Of a DNA stretch of 57,811 nt, positions 43,474 to 51,787 are shown one piece after another (the stretch's first letter is position 1; each line of letters begins with the position of its first letter). Made by a program: the position numbers and the translations under genes. Source of the stretch: Polyangiaceae bacterium (lineage in GTDB: Bacteria > Myxococcota_A > Polyangia > Polyangiales > Polyangiaceae). The notes beneath the pieces were generated by a model, which did no database searches, was not told where the DNA came from, and was given only the letters and a program-made list of their open reading frames with translations. The DNA lies in assembly GCA_029941785.1 (NCBI GenBank), contig JAPYTK010000008.1, positions 1 to 57,811 of the forward strand, written 5' to 3'.

Positions 43474-44997
43474 CTAGCCGTAAAAGGCCTTCATTTCCGG
43501 GAGCGCACCGCCGGTATCGATGCCCATGGCGTGGACGATGCCGGCGTACGAGTCGCCTTCTGCTGCCTCGACATTGGTGTTCGGTGCGCCGGTGTCCGGA
43601 TCGTAACCGTAGGTCTCACCGGTGGTTGTGTTCACGCCGCCAAGCACGGTGTTACCTTTGAGCATGGGGGAGACGGCCACCATGCCGTTGTTGAGGTCGT
43701 GGCCCGTTCCAAAGGTGTTCGAGCCGCCGATGCGGTTCTTGGTCCGGCCGAACTCGGTGGCGCAGTAGATGAGGCTTCGATCCCAGTAGCTCTCGCCGGT
43801 GTCGCTGTCGAACTCCGACTGCTTGAGTAGGCGGATCAAGTTGTCGATGACTTTGGCCATGCGATTCCACATCCACGACTGCGTCGCCCGGTGCGATTGG
43901 TGGGAGTTGTCGAAGGACAGGGGGGGGTTGAGGATTTCGGTTCCGGCCTGACCATCGTCTTTCAAGGTGATGTTGAAGTTCGGGCCGATGGTCACCGAGA
44001 CGGACACGCCGTGCTTGATGAGCAGGTAGGCGAGCGCGGCTTGGGCCTCGAGCGGATCGAACAGCAAGTTGGGAAAGGCGGCTTTCACCTTGTTGAGTTC
44101 GGCCACGTCGGCCGCGTCGTCAGGTAGCAGGCCGTATTCACCCAGCGGGTAATCGGGGTCGGAGAGCAACTGGAGCTTGGCGATCAGGTTGGCTGCCTCG
44201 AGCTTGGGCTGGATGATGTTGCGCTGCTCTTTCCAGCGCTGCAGTTTTTCGCTCAGTTGGAAGGTCTTGTAAAATGAGGACTCCGGATCGAGTCGTTGAT
44301 TGCGCAGCTCGCGCGCGACCTCCAGCAGCTTGCCTTTGGGCACGTCCTGCAGCTCCGAGCCGTCGCTCACCTTGAGCCCGCGCGAGCCGTCGAGCGCGAG
44401 AGGCCACAGGGTGGGCACGGCCACAGGCTCCATGTAGGCCCACTGAGGCAGGGTTGTGTCGTCACCGTGGGCCGCGTAACCGAGCGACCCCATGTTGACG
44501 TTGGCGATGGGGCAATCCGCACCGTAGGCGTGGGCGATCGCCTCCTGAAGGGTGCGGCCGTTCCAGGCACCGTTGCCGGTGATGGACCGCTTCTGCGCCA
44601 CCGCGTGATTGACGCTGGTTCCGGTCAGGGTCGATACCAGCATGTCCTTGTGGTGGCTCTTGACGAAGGTCGAGAGAGCGCCCGTGATGTCCGTGCCAAA
44701 GAGGTTGGCGGACCAATCCACGGCGCGAATGTTCGAGCCTAAGGGTTGCTTCACGTTGGCATCGGGGAAGCAATTGACGACATTCGAATCTGCGGCTTCG
44801 CTGTGGGTGAACGGCAAGAAGCTGTCGATGATGGACGCGCCACCAAAGGCGCCGACGACGATGAGGAATTTTCGATCCGGGTTGCCTGTCGGCGCCGAGT
44901 GGGCTGCGCGACGTCCAAGCAAGGAGGGCAGGGCCGTGACGCCCGCGGTCGCGCACAGGGCGCTGATGAGATGACGGCGTGAGAGTTTCTTCATCAT
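43474..44997 (-). CDS. DUF1501-family exported protein
   Basis: 507 residues. It begins with a twin-arginine-like signal (LSRRHLISAL, cleavage near 35). The body shows the DUF1501 landmarks: FLIVVGAFGGAS near the mature start, a central HGVSVSVTIGPNF segment, and CATEFGRT followed by GTGHDLNNGM near the end. The family has an alkaline phosphatase/sulfatase-like fold, but its activity is unknown; members often lie beside cytochrome-like proteins. It is the last gene of the three-gene operon at 47157-43474, eight bases after the lipoprotein. Confidence 0.82.
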   Translation of the reverse strand: MMKKLSRRHLISALCATAGVTALPSLLGRRAAHSAPTGNPDRKFLIVVGAFGGASIIDSFLPFTHSEAADSNVVNCFPDANVKQPLGSNIRAVDWSANLFGTDITGALSTFVKSHHKDMLVSTLTGTSVNHAVAQKRSITGNGAWNGRTLQEAIAHAYGADCPIANVNMGSLGYAAHGDDTTLPQWAYMEPVAVPTLWPLALDGSRGLKVSDGSELQDVPKGKLLEVARELRNQRLDPESSFYKTFQLSEKLQRWKEQRNIIQPKLEAANLIAKLQLLSDPDYPLGEYGLLPDDAADVAELNKVKAAFPNLLFDPLEAQAALAYLLIKHGVSVSVTIGPNFNITLKDDGQAGTEILNPPLSFDNSHQSHRATQSWMWNRMAKVIDNLIRLLKQSEFDSDTGESYWDRSLIYCATEFGRTKNRIGGSNTFGTGHDLNNGMVAVSPMLKGNTVLGGVNTTTGETYGYDPDTGAPNTNVEAAEGDSYAGIVHAMGIDTGGALPEMKAFYG

Positions 44998-45005
44998 CCG
45001 GGTTC

Positions 45006-45683
45006 CTAGTAAAAGAGCGACTCCATCATCGTGAGGACCGAGTAGCAGCTGAGGCTGGCCCAGTCCTGGGCTGGAGTGGCGCTGCCCGCCTCGATGACCT
45101 GGGGGTACAGATCACGCAGATGGGCGGCTTCGTTGTCCTTGGGATTGCGCAGGTGGATCCGTTGAAACAGCGTGGTGATCACGGCCGACGTCGACTCCGC
45201 GTTGATATCGACCAGGGCGCCGTTTTCGACCTCGAGCTTGAAGATCTTGGCGGAGCCGAGATCCTTGAAGTCCAAGACGGCGCGTTGGGTGCAGCCGCTC
45301 AGCGCGAGGCGATCGACCGCGAGCGGCGTGGTGATGGCCGAAGCCTTGAGTGGCTCATAGACGCCTGCTCCGTAGGCATCGACGCCTCCGAGCGCGATGG
45401 CGTGGACGTTGGCGCAATTGTATTGTCCGAGCTCCTGGCACAGTTGATCCGTGGGCAAGGCCAAGGCCGCGCTAAAATCCTTGAGCAGGCGGCCCTTGGT
45501 CTTGAACTTGATGGCGTGCTTGGCTGAGATCGGCGGGGTCACGATGCCGCCGCCGCTTCCGCCGCTTCCGCCGCTTCCGCCGCTTCCGCCGCTGCCATCA
45601 TCGACAGGGTCTTCGCCGCAGCCGGCACAGGCGCCGAGCGTCGTCACCAGGGACGCGATGAGGAGGCCGTATCTAAGGTGCAC
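45006..45683 (-). CDS. Lipoprotein linking cytochrome and DUF1501 genes
   Basis: 225 residues. The lipobox is at GACAGC (Cys 19 or 22), followed by an acidic segment and a Gly-Gly-Ser repeat (about 32-46) encoded by 9-base tandem repeats. The mature domain (about 55-225) has no recognised family; it contains a few Cys and looks mixed alpha/beta. The gene overlaps the cytochrome by 11 bases and lies eight bases before the DUF1501 gene, so all three are likely made together. It may connect the cytochrome to the sulfatase-fold protein. Confidence 0.68.
   Translation of the reverse strand: MHLRYGLLIASLVTTLGACAGCGEDPVDDGSGGSGGSGGSGGSGGGIVTPPISAKHAIKFKTKGRLLKDFSAALALPTDQLCQELGQYNCANVHAIALGGVDAYGAGVYEPLKASAITTPLAVDRLALSGCTQRAVLDFKDLGSAKIFKLEVENGALVDINAESTSAVITTLFQRIHLRNPKDNEAAHLRDLYPQVIEAGSATPAQDWASLSCYSVLTMMESLFY
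45552..45596. repeat. 9-base tandem repeat encoding a Gly-Gly-Ser linker
   Basis: GCCGCTTCC is repeated four times exactly (45552-45587), with a fifth imperfect copy to 45596. Read on the minus strand it encodes GGS units. Copy-number change keeps the frame and would only lengthen or shorten the lipoprotein linker. Confidence 0.9.
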
Positions 45684-47157
45684 CGTAGGCCTCCGTCATG
45701 ATCAAGTCGTGGAGCATTTTCTCGATGGAGTAGGCGTGCTTGCCTTTGAGGTCTTTCCAGAGATTGTCGAACTCCGCGTCGCTCTCCGAATCGGTGCCCA
45801 CGAGCAGCTTCCAGTAGTCGTTTACCGCGGCTTTCGCGAACTGATCGTGATTGGCCGCGATCTGGGTCCACTCGTTGAGGTCTGCGTAATCCTGACCGAG
45901 AACCTGGCCGTTCTCCGGTGTATTGCTCAGCTCCGGCATGGACGGGTCGTCGCCCCAGAGCTCCTCGAGGCGGTTGTCGACGTACATGGCGCGTCCGATG
46001 GGGTCGCCGCCTTGCGTCATGCCGCCGGTGAGCCCGTTGTAGTTTCGGTAAGCGTAGGTGAGCGGGTCGAGCGTGGAGTGGCACTGCGCGCACGCTTCGT
46101 CCTTGACGCCCTTGTTGTCGTAGTCCTTCGGTTCGCCGGTGACGGGGAACAGACCTTCCACCCGGGCGATGTCGTAGCCGAGGTAGGCGCGGTACGCCTG
46201 GGCGGCTGCGTTTCGCGGAAGCGGGGTGAACATGACGAAGTAGTCCAGAAACCACCGGCTGGTGATGTTTCCGTTGCGGCGCTCCAGCTGCATCGGCTCG
46301 GTGCAGCCATTGCCACAGGGTGGGCCGGCCGGGATATCCGCCACTGTCGCGTAACTCGTCTTGGGCTCGTCGGGATCTGTCAGATCGACGCTTCGCTGGA
46401 CGAAGAAATCAGCCGTGATCACGCTTCGTGCGTCGTTGTCGTCGATTTGCGACCAAACGTAGAGATTGTAGTCGTTGTAGTAGTCGGCCAATCGAATGGT
46501 GCTGTAGGCATCTTCTCCCGCCTTGAGCGAGCCCACGGGCCGGATCTTCGGATGGGCGAGTCGCCACACGGCGCCGTTTTTTCCCAGCCATTCTTCGGTG
46601 TCGACGCAGGACTCAAGCGTGGCGTGCAAGGCGTCGAGCTGCGCCGCGGCGTCCAGCGCGACAAAGGCTTGCATGTCGTCGTAGCTCGGTGAGTGACCGC
46701 AAAAGTCGAGGTACACTTTGCGGAAAACGTGGCGAGGGGAATACACGCAGATGGGGTAATCCAGTTCGCTCACGTCATCCGGGCAGTCGAGATCGCCGGG
46801 CGTGCTCATGCTGTCGCCGGGACGCGAGCCACCGAGGATCTCGTCCAAGTTGTCAAAATCGTCGCCATCGCTGTCGAGCCCCTCGACGCTCGCCAGCGCT
46901 TCGGGCAGTTCGGTGAGGAACTGCGCCTCGCTTATGTTTTGCCCGGATAGCGCGGCCTTCACTGCGTCGCCGTAGCTGTTCCATGCTGGCGGCGAGGTGT
47001 TGCTGTGACAGACCGCACACGGCGCGGGTCCGCTCGTGCAAAAGGGGCTGTTGTTATAGGTCTCGCAGAAGCCGGCCGGAGCCACCACCTTCGCCGATGC
47101 TGTGCCAGCGATGGCTGACAGACCGAGTCCCAAGATGATAGCGGAGAGCGTGCGCAT
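45673..47157 (-). CDS. Di-heme cytochrome-like exported protein (DUF1592/DUF1588-like)
   Basis: 494 residues with a signal peptide ending near AGTASA (22). Two CxxCH sites are visible: CAVCH near 47-51 and CAQCH near 355-359. The first region carries an acidic DSDGDDFDNLDEI (calcium-type) motif. The later region with LDPLTYAYRNYNGLTGG resembles the cytochrome-associated DUF1592/DUF1588 or PSCyt proteins found beside DUF1501/DUF1552 genes in Planctomycetes and Myxococcota. It is the first gene of the operon. The role is probably electron transfer linked to an unknown oxidation. Confidence 0.72.
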   Translation of the reverse strand: MRTLSAIILGLGLSAIAGTASAKVVAPAGFCETYNNSPFCTSGPAPCAVCHSNTSPPAWNSYGDAVKAALSGQNISEAQFLTELPEALASVEGLDSDGDDFDNLDEILGGSRPGDSMSTPGDLDCPDDVSELDYPICVYSPRHVFRKVYLDFCGHSPSYDDMQAFVALDAAAQLDALHATLESCVDTEEWLGKNGAVWRLAHPKIRPVGSLKAGEDAYSTIRLADYYNDYNLYVWSQIDDNDARSVITADFFVQRSVDLTDPDEPKTSYATVADIPAGPPCGNGCTEPMQLERRNGNITSRWFLDYFVMFTPLPRNAAAQAYRAYLGYDIARVEGLFPVTGEPKDYDNKGVKDEACAQCHSTLDPLTYAYRNYNGLTGGMTQGGDPIGRAMYVDNRLEELWGDDPSMPELSNTPENGQVLGQDYADLNEWTQIAANHDQFAKAAVNDYWKLLVGTDSESDAEFDNLWKDLKGKHAYSIEKMLHDLIMTEAYGAP

Positions 47158-47196
47158 GCTAGCGACCGATCATACACGAATTGTGCCAATCGCATA

Positions 47197-47245
47197 AAGT
47201 GCGGAATCTAGGTGGACCGTGCGATGAAGTGCGCAATTTTTGTCC
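47197..47245 (-). promoter_or_regulatory. Two repeated AAGTGCGSAA elements upstream of the cytochrome operon
   Basis: AAGTGCGGAA (47197-47206) and AAGTGCGCAA (47227-47236) lie 30 bases apart, about 40 and 70 bases upstream of ATG 47157. A TATGAT-like hexamer lies closer to the start on the minus strand. The spacing of three helical turns suggests paired binding of one regulator. Confidence 0.4.
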
Positions 47246-47309
47246 ATCTTTGTGTGCCTCAAACGTGTGCCACAAACGTTGCCGTCACACGGTCGAGGGC
47301 CGCGGGCCA

Positions 47310-48470
47310 TCATGCGGCATCTCGCGCCATGAGCTGTGCCTTGAGTTCCTTGGCGGCCATCGCATAGCCTCCGTCTCCGCCATCGATGAAGTGGAGGTGC
47401 TCGCCGTCCTTGAAGCTATCGACATAACAGGTCATCAAGGCACCATCGGAAACGTGCATGCCGTAACAAATCTCTCCCTGGTCGTGCAGTTGCCGACAGA
47501 GCTTTTCAATATCGACGATCTGCTCGGGCGTGCAGTCCAAGGTCATTCTGAGTTTGTCATCGAATTTGAGATGATCGGAGTGTGTTGGGGTCGCTGCGAC
47601 GTAGTGGCGGGTCGATGAAAACCATCGAAAGACGCCAAGACCGAAAAGGAGCGATGCGATGAGCGTTTGCACCATGCGCAGGACCAAGAGAAACCGACTC
47701 GTCTGATGCTTGAGGTCATGGTTGAGCATTTCTCCAAGAGGGCGATAACGCATGGCACCGATGTTCACCGGGTTGCCATGCTCCAACTTTCCGTCGAAGA
47801 TCTTGGTGAGCCCCTCGAGAAAGATGGCATAGCTGCGCTGCTCCGCTTCGCCCACCGCCGCCACGAGCAACGACAGGACTTGGCCGTTCTGCGATGTTAG
47901 GGGTCGCCATCGGCAGGAGAGATTGGTCAGGTCGGTGTCCTCTGATCCGCCTTGAGGAACATCATAAGCGGAGCCCTCTCCTTTGACTTTTTCTTCGGCG
48001 CGAGTCAGACCGCCCCCCCTGAACATCGCCAGAGACATTTGCGAATTCAGTGCGTACTTGGCGACCTCTACAGCAAATCCTTCAGCATGAAGCTCGTCGA
48101 TCGACACCATGCCCACGCGCAATTCGAGATCGAATCGGCTCAGAGCGATATGGCGCAGAGCGCTGAGCTCGAGCTCGACCTCAGTCTTCACGTCGCCTGG
48201 GATCAAGGCCGTCGCGCCGTCGCCACCAAACACGAAGGGAAAGTCAACGTTCGGTAGCGCGTTCTGGATGGCCACGATGGTCGCTGCCCCTACGGTGTTG
48301 ACGTCCTTATATCGCCCGGCCTCAATGGCGCGGGTAGAGCCCTTCACATCGGAAACCACTATCCACGAGCCGCTCGGAGCAGCTTGGTAGTGCACATTGT
48401 CATTCACGTCCTTGAAATCCGGAAAGGACGGCATTTTCTCGAAGAAGTCGGGACCGGTGTGCATGAGCAT
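47310..48470 (-). CDS. DUF3095 protein with cyclase-like fold
   Basis: 386 residues from ATG 48470; the frame is open 95 residues further upstream but without the family. Hallmarks are WIVVSDVKGSTRAIE (D41) and FPFVFGGDGATALI (D84), which correspond to the two metal-binding Asp of the class III cyclase fold. A hydrophobic stretch near 275-295 (LRMVQTLIASLLFGLGVF) may be membrane-associated. Catalysis is unproven for the family. It is divergent from the chitinase-like gene, with 252 bases between. Confidence 0.82.
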   Translation of the reverse strand: MLMHTGPDFFEKMPSFPDFKDVNDNVHYQAAPSGSWIVVSDVKGSTRAIEAGRYKDVNTVGAATIVAIQNALPNVDFPFVFGGDGATALIPGDVKTEVELELSALRHIALSRFDLELRVGMVSIDELHAEGFAVEVAKYALNSQMSLAMFRGGGLTRAEEKVKGEGSAYDVPQGGSEDTDLTNLSCRWRPLTSQNGQVLSLLVAAVGEAEQRSYAIFLEGLTKIFDGKLEHGNPVNIGAMRYRPLGEMLNHDLKHQTSRFLLVLRMVQTLIASLLFGLGVFRWFSSTRHYVAATPTHSDHLKFDDKLRMTLDCTPEQIVDIEKLCRQLHDQGEICYGMHVSDGALMTCYVDSFKDGEHLHFIDGGDGGYAMAAKELKAQLMARDAA

Positions 48471-48722
48471 GTCGCGCGACGTGGTGGCTGCGGGCCTTCC
48501 CCCGAAACCGTCGTCTCCGTTATGACTACAACTGCCCTGAGTAGCGACATAGGGCCATTCACTTCGGCACCGAGGTTTCTCGTCATCACCGTTGACGTTT
48601 GGGCAACGCGGCAGCGGTCTCTGTTTGGCCGACACTCTGTCGGGTCGGGAAACTCTTCGTGACACAACCGCCGTATTTCGTGCTCCTTGTTGGTGAACCC
48701 ACCCTCCAAGGAGAGCCTGACA

Positions 48723-49835
48723 ATGAATTTCCCCCATCATTTCCTGTGTGTACACCTTCTTCTCGCGGGGCTGCTCACGGCTTGTGGCGGTCCTGCGACT
48801 TACGAAACGGGGCCGGTAGGTGACGTGGAATCACCCGAGACGGGGCCAGAGGATGAGCTTGGCGTGGTGACGCCCGATACCACCAACACGGGATCGAGCG
48901 ACAGTTCGATCGCCTTTTTGACCACGGTCTTTCCGGACGAGGCCTCGTGGGAAAGCGTGTTCGTGGTCGCGCACACCAACGCGAACTGCAACGGCAAGGA
49001 GATATTGAGCCGCGCCCATTTTCTCGAGGCAGCAGGCAAGTACCCTGGTTTCTGCGGTAGCGATTCGGACGAGGTCAACGTTCGTGAACTCGCGGCCTTC
49101 TTGGCCAACGTCTCTCTCGAAACGAACGGAGCCGCCCCCGGCGAGACGAACGGCGGTCTTTGTTTTGCGAGTGAGGTCGGCTGTGATGCTGAGGGAGCTT
49201 CGTGCGACTATTGTAGCGGCTTGACCGCCCCGTGGAACACCGCTCCGCCTCAGTGTCCCTTTGGCTATTACGGGCGCGGGGCGCTGCAGATCACGAACCC
49301 GAAGAACTACCATGACACGAGCATGCTCGTCTTTGGTGACGATCGTCTGTACCAGAATCCGGATGCCATCTTGGAAGGCGCGACCGCGTGGGAAGCTTCG
49401 TTGGCGTTTTGGTCCGGGGTCGAGGGCGGACTTTTGTCGTCGGCTACCTCGGTTCAAGGCCGAACGACCTGTCATCAAGCCATCGTGGACAGTGGCGATT
49501 TTGGCAAGACCGTGGAGGTGATCAACGGGAACCTCGAGTGCGGCAATCCCGGAGCCGCGTTCGTCGCAAAGACGGCCAAGCGGGTCGCGTACTACAAGGC
49601 CTACTTGGCGCTCTTCTACAACCGCTTGGGATTGTCCGCACCAGCGGGGGTGTCGAAGACCAGCTGTGCGTCGGAAGGCGGGGCTGCGGCCGACACGAAT
49701 GCAACGCGCTGCGGATCGGAGTGGTCCGTAGCGGACAGCACATGTGGCGATAGCTGCACCACCGATGATGACTGCGTGAATCCGGGCGAGAGTTGTTTCG
49801 CGGATCTGAGCCTCGAGCCCTGCGGGCTACAGTAG
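48723..49835 (+). CDS. GH19 chitinase/muramidase-like lipoprotein
   Basis: 370 residues from ATG 48723 with AAGGAGAG upstream. The lipobox LLTAC (Cys 21) is followed by an acidic linker to about 60. The glycoside hydrolase 19 core (about 65-310) has AAFLANVSLETNG with candidate general acid E133, a second Glu (E141 or E151), and YYGRGALQITNPKNY. The C-terminal 45 residues hold eight Cys and may bind carbohydrate or form a small disulfide domain. It is lipid-anchored and should hydrolyse chitin or peptidoglycan. Confidence 0.88.
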   Translation: MNFPHHFLCVHLLLAGLLTACGGPATYETGPVGDVESPETGPEDELGVVTPDTTNTGSSDSSIAFLTTVFPDEASWESVFVVAHTNANCNGKEILSRAHFLEAAGKYPGFCGSDSDEVNVRELAAFLANVSLETNGAAPGETNGGLCFASEVGCDAEGASCDYCSGLTAPWNTAPPQCPFGYYGRGALQITNPKNYHDTSMLVFGDDRLYQNPDAILEGATAWEASLAFWSGVEGGLLSSATSVQGRTTCHQAIVDSGDFGKTVEVINGNLECGNPGAAFVAKTAKRVAYYKAYLALFYNRLGLSAPAGVSKTSCASEGGAAADTNATRCGSEWSVADSTCGDSCTTDDDCVNPGESCFADLSLEPCGLQ

Positions 49836-50031
49836 CTCATTGAGATCAACCTCGCGCTGCATGGCGTCAGCGTCACGCCGCCTCCGCCAGCGTTGGGCAA
49901 TAAGCGAACAGCTGTAAGGGAGCAATTCTCGCGCAATCTTCCCCATGTTGATGTGGGCAGCCGAGCGGGCACCACTCTCGAAGACGGTTTGGATCAGGGC
50001 TATGCTCAGGAGAAGTGGCAAAGGACGTGGC

Positions 50032-51336
50032 ATGAGCAATCTGTTGTCGGTGTGGCGGGTCAGCTTGCTGTCCTTGGTGGTGGGCTTGGGAGCTTGCGGC
50101 GGTGGTGAAAGTACGACGCCAAGTGGCGCTGGGGCCGCTGGCGGAAGCACCGGTGAGGGCGGACATGGCGGCGGGGCCGCGGGGGCGGGCGGCGATGGAG
50201 GCGCCTCTGGCTGTGTCATTCGGGTCGAGCTTGGCGGGAGCGAGGAGGCGGGATGCGGCGACGCGGCAGCGCCATGCGGCAGCATCACCGGGGCATTGAA
50301 AGAGGCGAAGGCTGGCTGTCGGGTGCAGGTTGCACCTGGGACCTATACGGCCGCGACGGGTGAGGCGTTTCCGCTCGAGTTGCTTGCCGGCATTGAGCTT
50401 GCCGGGGAGGGGGCGGGCGTGACGGTGATCGACGACACCGCTGGCACGGCGAGCAAGACCTATCCAACCTGTCACAATGACATGATCCCCGTGCTCGTGT
50501 CGGCGGGCACCGGCGTGCACGTGCACTCTCTCACGGTGGCGGGCCGGACCAACAGCAACAAGGCGGCCACTGTGCTGGTCGTTGGCGGCGACGTGGAGAT
50601 CGCCGATGCGGTGATCACCGGGGGGCAGGACGGTATTTTCGTGCAAGCGGGCTCGGCCCATTTGCACGATCTCGAAGTCTCAGGAGCTGGACATGCCGCC
50701 ATCAAGCCGGCTGGCACCAGCACGGTCATCGTCGAAGGCGTCGACATTCACCACAACAAGGACGCCGTGGAGCCTATCTGCGAATCGACGGTGACGGTGA
50801 GCGCATCGAAGATCCACTGTAACGGAAATGGGATCGAAGCGCTCGGGCGCGCGACCACCACGGCGATCGACAACCACGTCTCCCACAACAACATTGGCTT
50901 TGTTGCCAGGGGAGGCGACACGAGTATGACGCTCCGCGGTAATCTCATCGAGAAGAACAAGTACGGCGTAATGGAGATCTTCGGGCAGGTCGATCTGGGC
51001 TCGAGCAACAGGCTCGGCGGAAACACTCTAACGAACAATCGGCACGTCGGTCTCTATGCCAAGGTTGTGGCAAAGGACATTTACGCCATTGGCAACAATT
51101 GGCAGCCGGATGTGGACGGCGCGGACGGGAGCGGAAAGTACACCGGGGATGTTTCCTTCTCGGCGAGCCCGAGCCAATGCCCGAAGGTTCCGCTCGCGGA
51201 GATCGATACCGCGTGGGATGCGGCCTGCGAGCAGGGATTTGAGATGGCCGCGACGTACCAAAACGTGGCCATTGACGACGGCACCTGCCAAGCGGGCACC
51301 GCGATGGCGGTGGGACGGGTCATCGTCTCGGAGTGA
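50032..51336 (+). CDS. Right-handed beta-helix lipoprotein
   Basis: 434 residues from ATG 50032 (an AAGGA lies upstream; the frame is open earlier). The lipobox GLGAC precedes a Gly-rich linker with many Ala. From about residue 60 an APGTY motif and repeated GNxIxxN-like strands (GGDVEIADAVITGG, HDLEVSGAGHAAIK, GNLIEKNKYGVM) suggest a right-handed beta-helix of the DUF1565/pectate-lyase-like type. No catalytic signature is visible. The Cys at both ends may cap the helix. Surface attachment is likely; the ligand is unknown. Confidence 0.78.
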   Translation: MSNLLSVWRVSLLSLVVGLGACGGGESTTPSGAGAAGGSTGEGGHGGGAAGAGGDGGASGCVIRVELGGSEEAGCGDAAAPCGSITGALKEAKAGCRVQVAPGTYTAATGEAFPLELLAGIELAGEGAGVTVIDDTAGTASKTYPTCHNDMIPVLVSAGTGVHVHSLTVAGRTNSNKAATVLVVGGDVEIADAVITGGQDGIFVQAGSAHLHDLEVSGAGHAAIKPAGTSTVIVEGVDIHHNKDAVEPICESTVTVSASKIHCNGNGIEALGRATTTAIDNHVSHNNIGFVARGGDTSMTLRGNLIEKNKYGVMEIFGQVDLGSSNRLGGNTLTNNRHVGLYAKVVAKDIYAIGNNWQPDVDGADGSGKYTGDVSFSASPSQCPKVPLAEIDTAWDAACEQGFEMAATYQNVAIDDGTCQAGTAMAVGRVIVSE

Positions 51337-51449
51337 AGGCCTGCTTGCGCGTGCGGCGATGTCTTGACGGTGCCCCGTTTCCGCATGCCCATGCGCCGTC
51401 ATCGCGACGTGCTCCTTGACCCCTACTGGCCCCTAAGAGTTAATGCGCC

Positions 51450-51644
51450 ATGGTGAAAATTCAATGGATGTTGGCGTTGTTCGTGGCGGTTGCGACGCTC
51501 GGTGGCTGTTCGGTAAACGAAGCGGCGACGAAGAAATGCAACAAGGACAAAGACTGCGCGGCCTGCTGCAAGGCAAACGGCGCGACCGGCAACGCGAGCG
51601 GTACCGTCAACGGCGAGTACGGCTGCAAGTGCATGGGCGGCTAG
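51450..51644 (+). CDS. Small Cys-rich lipoprotein
   Basis: 64 residues with lipobox LGGC (Cys 20). The mature part of about 45 residues carries CNKDKDCAACCKANG and GCKCMGG, six Cys in all, which suggests a compact disulfide knot. No family is recognised. It is followed by an 8-base perfect hairpin. The short length and proper signal support a real gene. Confidence 0.65.
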   Translation: MVKIQWMLALFVAVATLGGCSVNEAATKKCNKDKDCAACCKANGATGNASGTVNGEYGCKCMGG

Positions 51645-51668
51645 CCGCGTCATCAGTGGACGCGAGGT

Positions 51669-51690
51669 CCTTCGCGATGTAGCGCGAAGG
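51669..51690 (+). terminator. Perfect 8-base hairpin after the small lipoprotein gene
   Basis: CCTTCGCG (51669-51676) and CGCGAAGG (51683-51690) pair around the 6-base loop ATGTAG, 25 bases past the stop. No T-run follows; its position suggests a terminator. Confidence 0.55.
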
Positions 51691-51787
51691 GGGATCACCG
51701 ATGGTGTCCATCATCTTAGTGTGTGAGAAAGAACGTTTTTGGATTTCGAGGTCGGCATTCGGCTCGGAACGGCAATAGGAGATTGAA

